Shown piece by piece: positions 35,501 through 44,321 of a stretch of 49,337 bases of DNA. Numbering within the stretch: position 1 is the first letter of the stretch; the number at the start of each line of letters is the position of its first letter. This DNA is from Pseudoxanthomonas sp. (GTDB lineage: Bacteria; Pseudomonadota; Gammaproteobacteria; Xanthomonadales; Xanthomonadaceae): NCBI RefSeq assembly GCF_024710765.1, contig NZ_JANJUE010000027.1:1-49337 (forward strand), given 5' to 3'. The notes beneath the pieces were generated by a model. It was not told the origin of the DNA and did not search any database. It was given only the letters and a program-made list of their open reading frames with translations. Made by a program: the position numbers and the translations under genes.

Positions 35501-36104
35501 CGCGCCACCATGCGATCAGCCAGGCGGTCGCGCCATGGTGGATCCAGTCCTTGTGCACGCCGGGAATGGCTTCCACGTGCGGGCCGATGCGGCCGCAGGC
35601 CGGGGCGAAGAAGGTCACCAGGCCGTTGCGGCCCAGATGGCGCATGCGCGCCACCGTCGCGGCCGGATCGCTGAGGTAGTAGAGCACCTCGCAGGCGGTG
35701 ACCAGGTCGAAGCGGTGGCGTTGCTCGCCCCAGGGCTGGTGGAACAGGTCCGCGGCCGCGAAGTGCGCCCGTGGCAGCCGCGCCTGCGCGCGCGCCACCG
35801 CGTGGGCGCTGACGTCCAGGCCGTATTGTTCATCGCTGAGGCGGGCCAGGTATTGGGTCTGGTGGCCTTCGCCACAGCCGATCTCGAGCACGCTGCCGAC
35901 CCGGCCGAAGGTCTGTTCGATGACCCGGTTGGTGGCCTCGAAGCGGGTCCGCTCCATGGCCGAATCCATGTTCCAGGGGTCTTCCATGCGGTAGGCCAGA
36001 TCCAGCCGCGCATGATTGTCGCTGCCGCCGACGCCGCGCAGCGCGTACTTCATCCACAGGCGGCGCTGTGCCTTCTTCAGCAGTCCGGCGGTGCCAGCAA
36101 ACAT
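35493..36104 (-). CDS. SAM-dependent methyltransferase (NodS-like)
   Basis: This protein of about 203 residues has the SAM motif LEIGCGEG at 73-80, the acidic end of strand 2 (YGLDVS), and ACEVLYYLSDPAATVARMRHL as the post-II region, resembling nodulation NodS and related sugar methyltransferases. The ATG at 36104 is preferred because GGGGGAAG lies just upstream; an ATG at 36125 would add seven residues and also has a purine-rich site. It overlaps the next gene by eight bases. It probably methylates a sugar or an N-linked substituent of the glycan. Confidence 0.85.
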   Translation of the reverse strand: MFAGTAGLLKKAQRRLWMKYALRGVGGSDNHARLDLAYRMEDPWNMDSAMERTRFEATNRVIEQTFGRVGSVLEIGCGEGHQTQYLARLSDEQYGLDVSAHAVARAQARLPRAHFAAADLFHQPWGEQRHRFDLVTACEVLYYLSDPAATVARMRHLGRNGLVTFFAPACGRIGPHVEAIPGVHKDWIHHGATAWLIAWWRDA

Positions 36105-36131
36105 CTCACTTCCCCCTGAATCCATCTTCCT

Positions 36132-36881
36132 TCAGCAGTGCGGCACCTCCGTGGTCGCCGCACGCGCGCTTTCTTCGTCCACCCGCAGCGGTCGCAGCGG
36201 CGAGCTGTACCAGCCGACCACCTGGCCGCAGCGGAACTCGACCCACGACGGGCCATAGTCCCAACGCGCGGCGTGTTCGCCGTCCGGCTCCCCGAGGATG
36301 CGCCGGACCTGCTTGCCGTCCATGCCGACGGTGAGCCGGCTGGCGACTTCCGGCGTTCCCAGTCCCGGCGAAACCGCATCACCGGGACCGGCGGGATCCA
36401 GCGACGGGGTCGCGGTCTTCTGCGCACCCCACCAGTACAGCACCAGCGCAAGCAGGGCCAACATCAGCAGGTAACGGCGACGACGGGGAAATCCGGTCAC
36501 CGGCGCGGGCTCAGAATCTATCTCGAGGTCGTTGGCCGGTTCCGATTCGCGCGCCCAGGCGCGCGCCGAGGCGGCGAATGCGGGTGTCGCCGCGGGCGGA
36601 AGCGTCTGCGCCAATGGCGCGGTGTCGAACGCCTCGTCCGCCGCCGCCGGGGTCGGACGCGAGGCGCCCGGGAGCCGGCCATGCACGCGATGGAACTCCA
36701 GCGCGGCCGCGTACATGCGGTTGAGCCGTTGCAGTCGCGCGACATCGGCGGGATGGCGCTGGTGATCCGGATGCAACTGCATGACCCGGCGCCGGTAGGC
36801 ATGCTTGAAATGCAGCATGCTGCATTCGGCGTCCAGTCCCAGTTCGTTGTACAACGCGACAAAGTCGGTATCGTCCGACAT
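36132..36881 (-). CDS. Membrane J-domain protein with BamE/SmpA-like C terminus
   Basis: This 249-residue protein starts with a DnaJ-like J domain whose HPD motif is at 37-39 (MQLHPDHQ). A low-complexity linker (about 70-130) leads to a single membrane helix at 137-151, and then a segment at about 184-230 (SRLTVGMDGKQVRRILGEPD, then WDYGPSWVEF and VVGWY) resembles the BamE/SmpA-OmlA fold. The predicted topology is a cytoplasmic J domain with a periplasmic BamE-like end. A longer frame upstream overlaps the divergent deacetylase and is rejected. It heads the minus operon of EPS enzymes. The J-domain call is good, the BamE resemblance moderate, and its function unknown. Confidence 0.75.
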   Translation of the reverse strand: MSDDTDFVALYNELGLDAECSMLHFKHAYRRRVMQLHPDHQRHPADVARLQRLNRMYAAALEFHRVHGRLPGASRPTPAAADEAFDTAPLAQTLPPAATPAFAASARAWARESEPANDLEIDSEPAPVTGFPRRRRYLLMLALLALVLYWWGAQKTATPSLDPAGPGDAVSPGLGTPEVASRLTVGMDGKQVRRILGEPDGEHAARWDYGPSWVEFRCGQVVGWYSSPLRPLRVDEESARAATTEVPHC

Positions 36882-37046
36882 GCAGAACACGCCCCTGATA
36901 TATCCCGCCCACGTTAGCGCAGTGCGTCCGGATTCGCCTGCCAGACGGCAAAGCGGCGCGGATGCGGCCACCGGCCGGGGGGATGGCCGGATTTGTCGGC
37001 AATCCGCGTATTCAGGGCATCGGGCATGGTTGCCGGATGCGGATGG

Positions 37047-38132
37047 ATGATGGCCAGGGGAGCATCGAAACAGGCAAGGGAACGGGCAGGGCGCAGGCAG
37101 CTGCTGGCACGCTGGTGCCACCGCGCCGGTGTGCTGCCCCTGCTGGGCCGGATGCGACTGGGATCGGGCGACGCGGTGCGGGTGCTGGCCTATCACCGCG
37201 TGCTGGAATCGGCCGACCCGGACGACTTCAGCTTCGACACCGACCTCATCAGCGCCTCGGCGGATGCGTTCCGCGCGCAGATGGCCTATTTGAAGCGGTA
37301 TTTCGTGCCGATGACCTTCGCCCAGGTGCTCGATCAGCTGGACCAGGGCAAGCGGCTTCCGCGCGGCGCGGTGCTGGTGACCTTCGACGACGGCTACGAC
37401 GACAACTACCGGATCGCCTTCCCGATCCTGCGCGAGTTGGGGATGTCGGCGATGTTCTTCGTTTCCACCGGTCATATCGATTCCGGGCGACCGTACGCCT
37501 ACGACTGGCTGGTGCACATGGTGTGCTCGACCGAGGCCCGGCGCCTGCAGGCGCCCGAGCTGGGCGTGGACTGGCCGCTGGGCCAGGGCCTGGGCGAACG
37601 CCGCGTGCAGGCATCGGAACTGCTGGACCGGCTCAAGTCGCTGGATGACGAGGGCCAGAGCGCGCTGATCGCCCGGCTGGAGCGCGAATGGAACCTGCCG
37701 CGCTCGCAGGGCCACCCCCATTGCCGGCCGATGACCTGGGACCAGCTGCGCGAGATGCGCGCGGCCGGCATGGAAATCGGCTCGCACGGGGTCGACCACC
37801 GGATGCTGGCCAAGCTGCCGCGGGATCGGATGATCGCCGAGGTGCAGGGATCCAAGCAGGCGCTGGAACGCGAGCTCGGTGGCGCGGTCGCGGTGCTGTC
37901 CTATCCGGTCGGCGGGCCGGACGCGTTCGACGGCGATACGGTCGAGGCGGTGCGGGCGGCCGGGTTCCGGATGGCCTGCAGCTACGTGGCCGGGACCCGC
38001 GCGATCGAGGCCACCACGTTGTATTCGGTGCCGCGTTTGCCGGTGGAACGGCAGATGGACCGGGAATGGTTCGAGGCGATGGTGGCGGTGCCGGAGGTGT
38101 TCAGCTACACATCAAGGTTGCGCACAGGTTGA
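37047..38132 (+). CDS. NodB-type polysaccharide deacetylase (CE4), second of three
   Basis: This protein of about 361 residues has the CE4 motif TFDDGYDDNY from residue 112, a tyrosine-histidine pair in VLAYHRV near 48-52, and the metal-binding GSHGVDH. The C-terminal barrel segment LSYPVGGPDAFD is also typical. Two ATG codons (37047, 37050) follow GGATGG and earlier starts are possible, so the N terminus is tentative. It opens the long plus operon that continues with the ligase/polymerase at 38155. It is long for a simple NodB protein and resembles the EPS-associated deacetylases that act on lipid-linked or nascent chains. Confidence 0.86.
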   Translation: MMARGASKQARERAGRRQLLARWCHRAGVLPLLGRMRLGSGDAVRVLAYHRVLESADPDDFSFDTDLISASADAFRAQMAYLKRYFVPMTFAQVLDQLDQGKRLPRGAVLVTFDDGYDDNYRIAFPILRELGMSAMFFVSTGHIDSGRPYAYDWLVHMVCSTEARRLQAPELGVDWPLGQGLGERRVQASELLDRLKSLDDEGQSALIARLEREWNLPRSQGHPHCRPMTWDQLREMRAAGMEIGSHGVDHRMLAKLPRDRMIAEVQGSKQALERELGGAVAVLSYPVGGPDAFDGDTVEAVRAAGFRMACSYVAGTRAIEATTLYSVPRLPVERQMDREWFEAMVAVPEVFSYTSRLRTG

Positions 38133-38154
38133 ACGAGCGGAGCGACAGGGGCTG

Positions 38155-39450
38155 ATGTTCTTTTTCTTGTTGGTGTATCTGGCGCTGGTGATCATCCGGC
38201 CCCAGGATTATCCGGCGATTGCCGAAAACCCCGGACCGCCGTTGCAGTCGATCGCGCTGCTGGCGGCGGCCGGCCTGTGGGTGTTCTCCGCGCGCAAGTC
38301 GTTCTCCGCGCCGCAGTACCTGCTGATTCCGTGCTTCCTGCTCGTAGCCATGTTCTCCAAGGTGGTGAACGGCTGGCCGGGTGGCGCGCTGTTCGTGTTC
38401 TTCATCTTCGCCCCGGTGCTGTTGGCCTATGTGTTGCTGGCCAACGCCGCCAGCACCCGCGAGCGGCTGGAGACGGTGATGGCGGTGCTGACGATCTGCG
38501 CGGGCGTGCTGGCGCTGCACGGCGTGGAGCAGGCAACGATCGGGATGGGCTGGACCGGAGTGGAGCTGTCCCAGGGCACCCGCATCCAGTACGTCGGCAT
38601 CTTCAACGATCCCAACGACCTGGGCCTGCTGTTCGTCATGTGCCTGCCGATGGCGTTCTACCTGGGCGCGCGCGGCGGCTTGATGGGGTTGCGCCGGCTG
38701 TTCTGGCTGCTGGTGGCGGGCTTGCTGATCTATGGCTGCTACCTGACCAACTCCCGTGGCACCCTGTTGGCGCTGGTCGCGCTGCTGGGCGTGTACGTAT
38801 GGCGCAAGCGCGGCATCTTCACCGCCGGCCTGCTCGGGGTCGCGGCGCTGGGCGGGCTGATGATGCTGCCTTCGCGCCTGCAGGACATGGAGGTGTCCGA
38901 AGCCTCGGCGATGGGTCGCGTGGATTCCTGGTACGAAGGCATCCAGATGTTCATCGGCAATCCGGTGTTCGGCATCGGCGCCGGCGGCTACTCGGACCTG
39001 CACGAGCTGACCGCGCACAATTCCTTCGTGCTGGTGCTGGCCGAGCTGGGCATCATCGGTTTCACCCTGTGGCTGGCCATCGTCGGCTACAGCTTCCGGA
39101 TGATGCTGGCGCCGCTGCGGCGCGGCGACGACATCATCAACGACGTGCCGCCCGAGGTGCCGGACGAGGTGGCGCTGGCCGAGTGGCACAAGGACCGGGC
39201 GCTGACCCTGACCCTGCTGATGTCGCTGAGCGGCTTCATCACCGCGGCCTTCTTCCTCAGCCGCAGCTACGTGATCATCCTGTACCTGCTGATCGCGATC
39301 GTGGTCGCCCACTACACGCGCCTGCGCGAGGTCTATCCGAGCCTGCCGGCCTTCAGCCTGGACAAGGACCTGCTGCGCTGGCCGATCTATTCCGTAATCG
39401 GCGTTATCGGCCTGTACGTGATGGTCAAGGTACTCCTGGCAATGGCATGA
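38155..39450 (+). CDS. O-antigen ligase/polymerase-like membrane protein (Wzy/WaaL superfamily)
   Basis: This 431-residue protein has around ten to twelve hydrophobic helices and the large periplasmic loop of the O-antigen ligase superfamily. The motif GIFNDPNDLGLLFVMCLPMAFYL matches the family signature, as in the O-glycosylation ligase of exosortase A loci (TIGR03097 type). YSDLHELTAHNSFVLVLAELGIIG carries the conserved histidine of the H-N-x-F/Y segment. It may polymerise repeat units (Wzy role) or transfer them to an acceptor. AGGGG precedes the ATG. The next gene overlaps its stop by four bases (ATGA). Confidence 0.88.
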   Translation: MFFFLLVYLALVIIRPQDYPAIAENPGPPLQSIALLAAAGLWVFSARKSFSAPQYLLIPCFLLVAMFSKVVNGWPGGALFVFFIFAPVLLAYVLLANAASTRERLETVMAVLTICAGVLALHGVEQATIGMGWTGVELSQGTRIQYVGIFNDPNDLGLLFVMCLPMAFYLGARGGLMGLRRLFWLLVAGLLIYGCYLTNSRGTLLALVALLGVYVWRKRGIFTAGLLGVAALGGLMMLPSRLQDMEVSEASAMGRVDSWYEGIQMFIGNPVFGIGAGGYSDLHELTAHNSFVLVLAELGIIGFTLWLAIVGYSFRMMLAPLRRGDDIINDVPPEVPDEVALAEWHKDRALTLTLLMSLSGFITAAFFLSRSYVIILYLLIAIVVAHYTRLREVYPSLPAFSLDKDLLRWPIYSVIGVIGLYVMVKVLLAMA

Positions 39451-41000
39451 ACAGTCGGTCGCGCACCCTCAGCAACACCCTGTTCTCCTCGGTAGGCACC
39501 TACACCGAGTACGTGCTGGGCATGCTCACGTCCATCGTCATCGCCCGGCACTTGGGGCCGGACGGTTTCGGCACCTACAGCCTGGTGATCTGGCTGGTGG
39601 CGATGGGGGTGGCGATCACCAACTCCGGTACCGCCAGCGCCGCGATCAAGTTCGTCGCCGAACTGCGCGGCACCGAACACACCGAGATGATTCCGTACCT
39701 GCTGGACTACCTGCGGCGCGCCCAGCGGATCTTCCTGCTGGTGGTGCTGCTGGCCGGCGCCGCGGTGTTCATCTTCGGCGGCGACCACATCGCGCCCGGC
39801 ATGAACCACAAGCTGCTGCTCGGCTTCCTGGTGCTGGCGGTGGCGCTGCGTTCGTCCTACATGTTCAACATCGGCGTGGCCAAGGGCTTCGAGAATTTCC
39901 GCGCGACCGCGATGGTGGCGCTGGTGTCCACCCCGATCAACCTGTTGCTGGTGTTGCTGGCCTGGCGGCTGGATGCGCCGGTGGAATGGCTGCTTGCGGT
40001 GTTCGTCGTGTCCAGCTTCGTGTTCTTCGGCATGTCGTTCCGCCAGATCGCCCCGCTGGTGCCCGCGCGCCAGCACGGCGTGCAGCTGCCGGCGCCGTTG
40101 CTGGGCCGGGTGCGCAGGCACATGGGCTGGACCGCGCTGACGGTGTCGGTCGGCTTCATGGCGGCCAGCGAAGTGGAAGTGATGTTCCTGAACATGTACG
40201 CCGACAGCCATGCCGCCGGCCAGTTCAAGGTCGCCTACCAGTTGGCGATCGGCGCGGCGATGCTGGTGCCGGGCGTGTTCGGCGCGCTGCTGCTGCCGAT
40301 GATGGCCAACGCGCTGAGCCGCGGACGCGAGGTCGCCGCGCAACGCTTCGTCGCCACCACCGGCTACCTGGTGCTGCTGGCCGCGCCGCTGGCGGCGTTC
40401 GGCGTCGTGTTCTGCAACGACGTCATCCACCTGCTGTATGGCCGCGAGTACTACGCGGCCGGACCGGTGTTCGCGGTATGCCTGGTCGCGGCCTGCCTGA
40501 CCACCATGACCCAGGGCGGTTCCAGCCTGCTGGTCAGCGCCGATCGCCAGCGCAGCATCCTGGTGCTGGTGATCATCTGCGCGTTGCTGAAGGTGGTGCT
40601 GGACGCGGTGCTGATCGCCCACTTCGCGCTGAAGGGCGCGGTGGTGGCGTACATCACCGTGGCCACGCTCAACGCCGTGGTCTACATGACCCTGGCCACC
40701 CGGGTCAGCCATGCGCATCCGGAATGGGGACGGCTGGCGCGGATCCTGTTGGCCGCCGCGCTCGCGGGCCTGCTGGCCTGGCCACTGCGCGGATTGCTGC
40801 CGATCGCCTCGGTGCTGAGCGGCGGCGCCGTCCTGGTACTGGCCTACATTCCGTTGACCCTGTTGCTCGGCTGCTGGAGCCGGGGCGACATCGAGCACCT
40901 TCAGCATCTCCACCAGCGCTTCGCCGCGGGTCGGCCGCGGCTGGGCGCGCGTTTCCTGGCGTGGGCCTACCAGCGTGCGCCGGGTGAGGGCACGCCATGA
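39447..41000 (+). CDS. Wzx-like oligosaccharide flippase, second of two
   Basis: This 517-residue protein is a MOP-superfamily flippase with about 12-14 membrane helices and the typical opening LFSSVGTYTEYVLGMLTSIVIARHLGPDGFGTYSLVIW (in part). It overlaps the polymerase gene by four bases and the CapK-like gene by four bases, so all three are translated together, which is the expected pairing of flippase and polymerase. The C terminus is unusually extended and arginine-rich (GDIEHLQHLHQRFAAGRPRL in part). It is more obviously Wzx-like than the first flippase at 27676. Confidence 0.88.
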   Translation: MNSRSRTLSNTLFSSVGTYTEYVLGMLTSIVIARHLGPDGFGTYSLVIWLVAMGVAITNSGTASAAIKFVAELRGTEHTEMIPYLLDYLRRAQRIFLLVVLLAGAAVFIFGGDHIAPGMNHKLLLGFLVLAVALRSSYMFNIGVAKGFENFRATAMVALVSTPINLLLVLLAWRLDAPVEWLLAVFVVSSFVFFGMSFRQIAPLVPARQHGVQLPAPLLGRVRRHMGWTALTVSVGFMAASEVEVMFLNMYADSHAAGQFKVAYQLAIGAAMLVPGVFGALLLPMMANALSRGREVAAQRFVATTGYLVLLAAPLAAFGVVFCNDVIHLLYGREYYAAGPVFAVCLVAACLTTMTQGGSSLLVSADRQRSILVLVIICALLKVVLDAVLIAHFALKGAVVAYITVATLNAVVYMTLATRVSHAHPEWGRLARILLAAALAGLLAWPLRGLLPIASVLSGGAVLVLAYIPLTLLLGCWSRGDIEHLQHLHQRFAAGRPRLGARFLAWAYQRAPGEGTP

Positions 41001-42337
41001 GCCTGTATGCGCCGCTGTTCCGGCGGGTGCTGTTCCCGCTGTACGAATCCGGCCTGCGCGGGCGCAAGACCCTGCGCTATCTCGACGAATACGAACGCAA
41101 CCAGTCGCTGGACGAAGACGCGCTGCGCGCGCTGCAGTGGCAGAAACTCCAGCGCCTGCTGCGCCATTGCTGGGAGCAGGTGCCGTTCTACCGTCGGACC
41201 TGGGGCGAACTGGGCATCGGCTCGCACGAGGACATCCGCGGACTGGACGACTACGCCCGCCTGCCGTTGCTGGACAAGCCGACCATCCGCGCGAATTTCG
41301 AGGCGCTGATCGCCGCCAACCAGCGTCCCGGCCTGCTGTACAAGACCACGGGCGGCTCCACCGGCGAGCCGCTGAAGTTCGGCTATACCCACGAGAGCTA
41401 CGAACGCCGGATGGCGATCATGTGGCGCGGCTATGGCTGGTCGGGCGCACGCCTGGGCCAGCGCACGCTGTATCTGTGGGGAACCCCGGTCGGCGCGCAG
41501 AAGCGCAAGGACCGCCTCTACCACGCGGCTTTCAACCGCTACATGCTCAGCGCCTTCGAGATGAGCGACGCGCGCATGGCGGAGTATGCCGACGCGTTCG
41601 ATCGGTTCCGCCCGGAGAGCGTGGTGTCGTACGTGGCGCCGATCGTGAAGATGGCCGAGTGGCTAATCGCCAACGGCCGCAGCGTGCATCGCCCGCAGCG
41701 GATCCTCGGCGCGGCCGAAACCCTGCATGAAAGCCAGCGCGCCCTGATCGAGCAGGCGTTCGGCTGCCCGGCCTACAACACCTATGGCTGCCGCGAGTTC
41801 ATGCTGATCGCCGCCGAGTGCGAACATCGCAAGGGCCTGCACGTCAACATGGATCACCTGCACGTGGAACTGGGAGCGGGCGTTGGCGGCGACGTCGCGG
41901 GGCCGCGCGAGATCATCGTCACCGACCTGCACAACCTGGGCATGCCGCTGCTGCGCTACGTCAATGGCGACCTGGCCACGCCGGGGCAGGGGCGGTGCAG
42001 CTGCGGACGCGCGCTGCCGCTGCTGGCCAGCGTCGACGGCCGCAAGCTCGACGCCCTGCGCACGCCGGACGGCCGTTACATTCCCGGCGAGTTCATCGTG
42101 TACGCTTTCCTGGGGGCGACCGGCATCCGTCGCTACCAGGTGGTGCAGAAACGCCTGGATGCCTTCGAGATCACGCTGGTGCGCGATCACGACTTCGAAC
42201 CGGCGGTGGTCGAACGCATGGGCGCGGAGCTGCGCAAGGTGATTGGCCAGGACGTGGCGCTGGATTTCCGCTTCGCCGACGACATTCCACTGACCGCGAC
42301 CGGCAAACAGCGCGTGACGGTATCTGAACTGACATGA
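40997..42337 (+). CDS. Phenylacetate-CoA ligase-like adenylating enzyme (CapK/PaaK family)
   Basis: This 446-residue protein has the adenylate-forming P-loop TTGGSTGEPL at 117-126 and the CapK-type segments YNTYGCREFMLIAAEC, REIIVTDLHNLGMPLLRYVNGDLA and LPLTATGKQ-like end (IPLTATGKQRVTV), including the C-terminal lysine. CapK-like proteins occur in many capsule and O-antigen clusters; their carboxylate substrate is generally unknown. A CSCGR motif near residue 334 is also common in this family. It overlaps both neighbours by four bases. This is a second acid-activating enzyme in the locus, distinct from the ANL ligase at 19218. Confidence 0.88.
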   Translation: MSLYAPLFRRVLFPLYESGLRGRKTLRYLDEYERNQSLDEDALRALQWQKLQRLLRHCWEQVPFYRRTWGELGIGSHEDIRGLDDYARLPLLDKPTIRANFEALIAANQRPGLLYKTTGGSTGEPLKFGYTHESYERRMAIMWRGYGWSGARLGQRTLYLWGTPVGAQKRKDRLYHAAFNRYMLSAFEMSDARMAEYADAFDRFRPESVVSYVAPIVKMAEWLIANGRSVHRPQRILGAAETLHESQRALIEQAFGCPAYNTYGCREFMLIAAECEHRKGLHVNMDHLHVELGAGVGGDVAGPREIIVTDLHNLGMPLLRYVNGDLATPGQGRCSCGRALPLLASVDGRKLDALRTPDGRYIPGEFIVYAFLGATGIRRYQVVQKRLDAFEITLVRDHDFEPAVVERMGAELRKVIGQDVALDFRFADDIPLTATGKQRVTVSELT

Positions 42338-43488
42338 AGGGTATGGAAGTCATCCACTTCGTCGAGAACCTGGAGCGCGGCGGGCTTGAGCGCACGGTCA
42401 TCGACCTGATCGCCGCCCAGCGCGATGCCGGCCACGATTGCCGGGTGATTTGCCTGTTCGAGCCCGGCCAGCTGGCGGACGAGCTGACCACGCAGGGCGT
42501 GGAAGTGGCGGCCTGCCACAAGCGGCAGGGCATGGACTGGTCGGCCGTGCGCCGCGCCCGGGCGCTGCTGCGGCGCCACCCCGGCGCGGTGCTGCATACC
42601 CACAACGCGACCGCGCATTACCACGCGGTGCTGGCGGCGCTGGGCCTGCCGCTGGCGCGGGTCATCAACACCCGCCACAGCATGGGCGCGTCGAATCCCG
42701 CCAGCCGCAAGGAATGGTTGTATCGCCGCAGCATGCGCATGACCGACTACGTGGTGGGCGTGTGCGAGGCCGCGCGCCAGTGTTTCGAAGACCAGGGCGT
42801 GCGTCCGCGCCAAAGCCTGCTGGCGGTTCCCAACGGCATCCGCCTGGAGCGCTTCCAGGCCACCGGCGCCGCCGGACGCGCGACGCTGGCGGCGGAGCTG
42901 GGCTGGGCCCCTGACAGCCGCATCATCGGCACGGTGGGACGCCTGCAGCCGGTCAAGAACCAGCAGGTGCTGCTGCGGGCGTTCGCGCAACTGCGCGCCG
43001 GGATGCCGCAGGCGGTGCTGGCGATCGTGGGTGACGGCAGCCTGCGCGAGCCGCTGGAGCGGCTGGCCGGTGAGCTGGCGCTCGGCGATGCCGTGCGTTT
43101 CCTCGGTGATCGCAGCGACGTGCCGCGGCTGCTTGCCGGGATGGAGGTCTTCACCCTGCCTTCTTCGAGCGAGGGCTATTCCATCGCGCTGCTGGAAGCC
43201 TGCGCCGCGGCGCTGCCGATCGTGGCGACCGATGTCGGCGGCAACCGCGAGATCGTCCACGAGGGCCGCAACGGACGGCTGGTGGCGGCGGGCGACCCCG
43301 CCAACCTCGCCGAGGCCCTGCGGGCATTGCTGGCCATGCCGGACGAGGCGACGCGGATGGGCCAGGCAGGACGCGACTGGGCGCTGGCCGAAGGATCATT
43401 CCGCACGATGGCCCTGCGTTACGAGCGGCTGTACGCGGGCCACCCGGTGAGCGCGGGCGAACTGGCCGCGCTCACGGAAACCGCCTGA
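42334..43488 (+). CDS. Family 4 glycosyltransferase (XrtA-locus type)
   Basis: This 384-residue GT-B enzyme has the opening IHFVENLERGGLERTVIDLIAAQRDAGHDCRVICL (in part), typical of the EPS-associated family TIGR03088, and TVGRLQPVKNQQVLLRAFAQL with the donor site SSSEGYSIALLEACAAALPIVATDVGG. It probably adds a sugar to the growing repeat unit. The start overlaps the CapK-like stop (ATGA). The next gene begins 100 bases later, the longest gap inside this operon so far. Confidence 0.9.
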   Translation: MKGMEVIHFVENLERGGLERTVIDLIAAQRDAGHDCRVICLFEPGQLADELTTQGVEVAACHKRQGMDWSAVRRARALLRRHPGAVLHTHNATAHYHAVLAALGLPLARVINTRHSMGASNPASRKEWLYRRSMRMTDYVVGVCEAARQCFEDQGVRPRQSLLAVPNGIRLERFQATGAAGRATLAAELGWAPDSRIIGTVGRLQPVKNQQVLLRAFAQLRAGMPQAVLAIVGDGSLREPLERLAGELALGDAVRFLGDRSDVPRLLAGMEVFTLPSSSEGYSIALLEACAAALPIVATDVGGNREIVHEGRNGRLVAAGDPANLAEALRALLAMPDEATRMGQAGRDWALAEGSFRTMALRYERLYAGHPVSAGELAALTETA

Positions 43489-43588
43489 TGCGCGTGCCCG
43501 CATGCCCGTTCGTATGGAACCTGCGTGACCCGCACGCCCGTGCGCGTGATCGCATGCTTTCCCCCCCTGAATCCGGATCCCCCGTCGC

Positions 43589-44227
43589 ATGAATCCCCGG
43601 CCGCGCCGACTGAAAATCCTGCAATGGTTGCCCAATGCCTGGCTGACCACGGCCGGGCCCGCGGACGAACCCAGCCTGTACCTGACGTTCGATGACGGCC
43701 CGCATCCCGAGTACACGGCGCCCCTGCTGGATCTGCTCGCCGAGCACGACGCCAAGGCCAGCTTCTTCCTGATCGGCCAGCAGATCGAACGGCATCCGGA
43801 GCTGGCCCGGCGGATCGCCGAGGAAGGCCACACGCTGGGCAACCATTCGTTTTCCCATCCGCGTTTCGAGACCCTTTCGTTGCGGCAGCAGTTCGAGGAA
43901 ATCCAGCGCACCGACACGCTGTTGACCGCGATCAACGGCCGCGATCGGCATGGCTTCCGCCCGCCGCGCGGCGTGCTGTCGCTGCCGATGATCGCCCGCT
44001 GCATCCGCGAGCGCCGGCGCATCCTGTACTGGTCCTACGACAGTCTCGACTACAGCCGGCGGCCCGCCACCGAACTGCTGGACGCCATCGGCCGGCATCC
44101 GGTCCGGGCCGGCGAAATCGTGCTGATGCATGACGACAGCCGGCTGTCGCTGGAGCTGCTGCAAGAGCTGATTCCGCGCTGGAAGGCCGCCGGATTCGCG
44201 CTGCGCGCGCTGCCCTCTCCGGGCTGA
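43589..44227 (+). CDS. NodB-type polysaccharide deacetylase (CE4), third of three
   Basis: This 212-residue protein is a compact, classical NodB domain: TFDDGPHPEYT from residue 33 (catalytic aspartates D35/D36), metal ligands H86 and H90 in GNHSFSH, RPPRG at 124-128, and a late LMHDDS motif. All five canonical CE4 motifs can be picked out, unlike the two longer family members at 16146 and 37047. There is no signal peptide and no good Shine-Dalgarno before the ATG at 43589, although it lies in the run of plus-strand genes. It likely N-deacetylates a GlcNAc- or GalNAc-like residue. Confidence 0.9.
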   Translation: MNPRPRRLKILQWLPNAWLTTAGPADEPSLYLTFDDGPHPEYTAPLLDLLAEHDAKASFFLIGQQIERHPELARRIAEEGHTLGNHSFSHPRFETLSLRQQFEEIQRTDTLLTAINGRDRHGFRPPRGVLSLPMIARCIRERRRILYWSYDSLDYSRRPATELLDAIGRHPVRAGEIVLMHDDSRLSLELLQELIPRWKAAGFALRALPSPG

Positions 44228-44321
44228 ATCCACGCCGGCGCCGGCACTGGCCGGATTCCCCCCCGTCCCGCGTTGTTGGAAGTGGCGGCAGACGCCGGAG
44301 CAGGCAAAGACGGGGGAAAGC

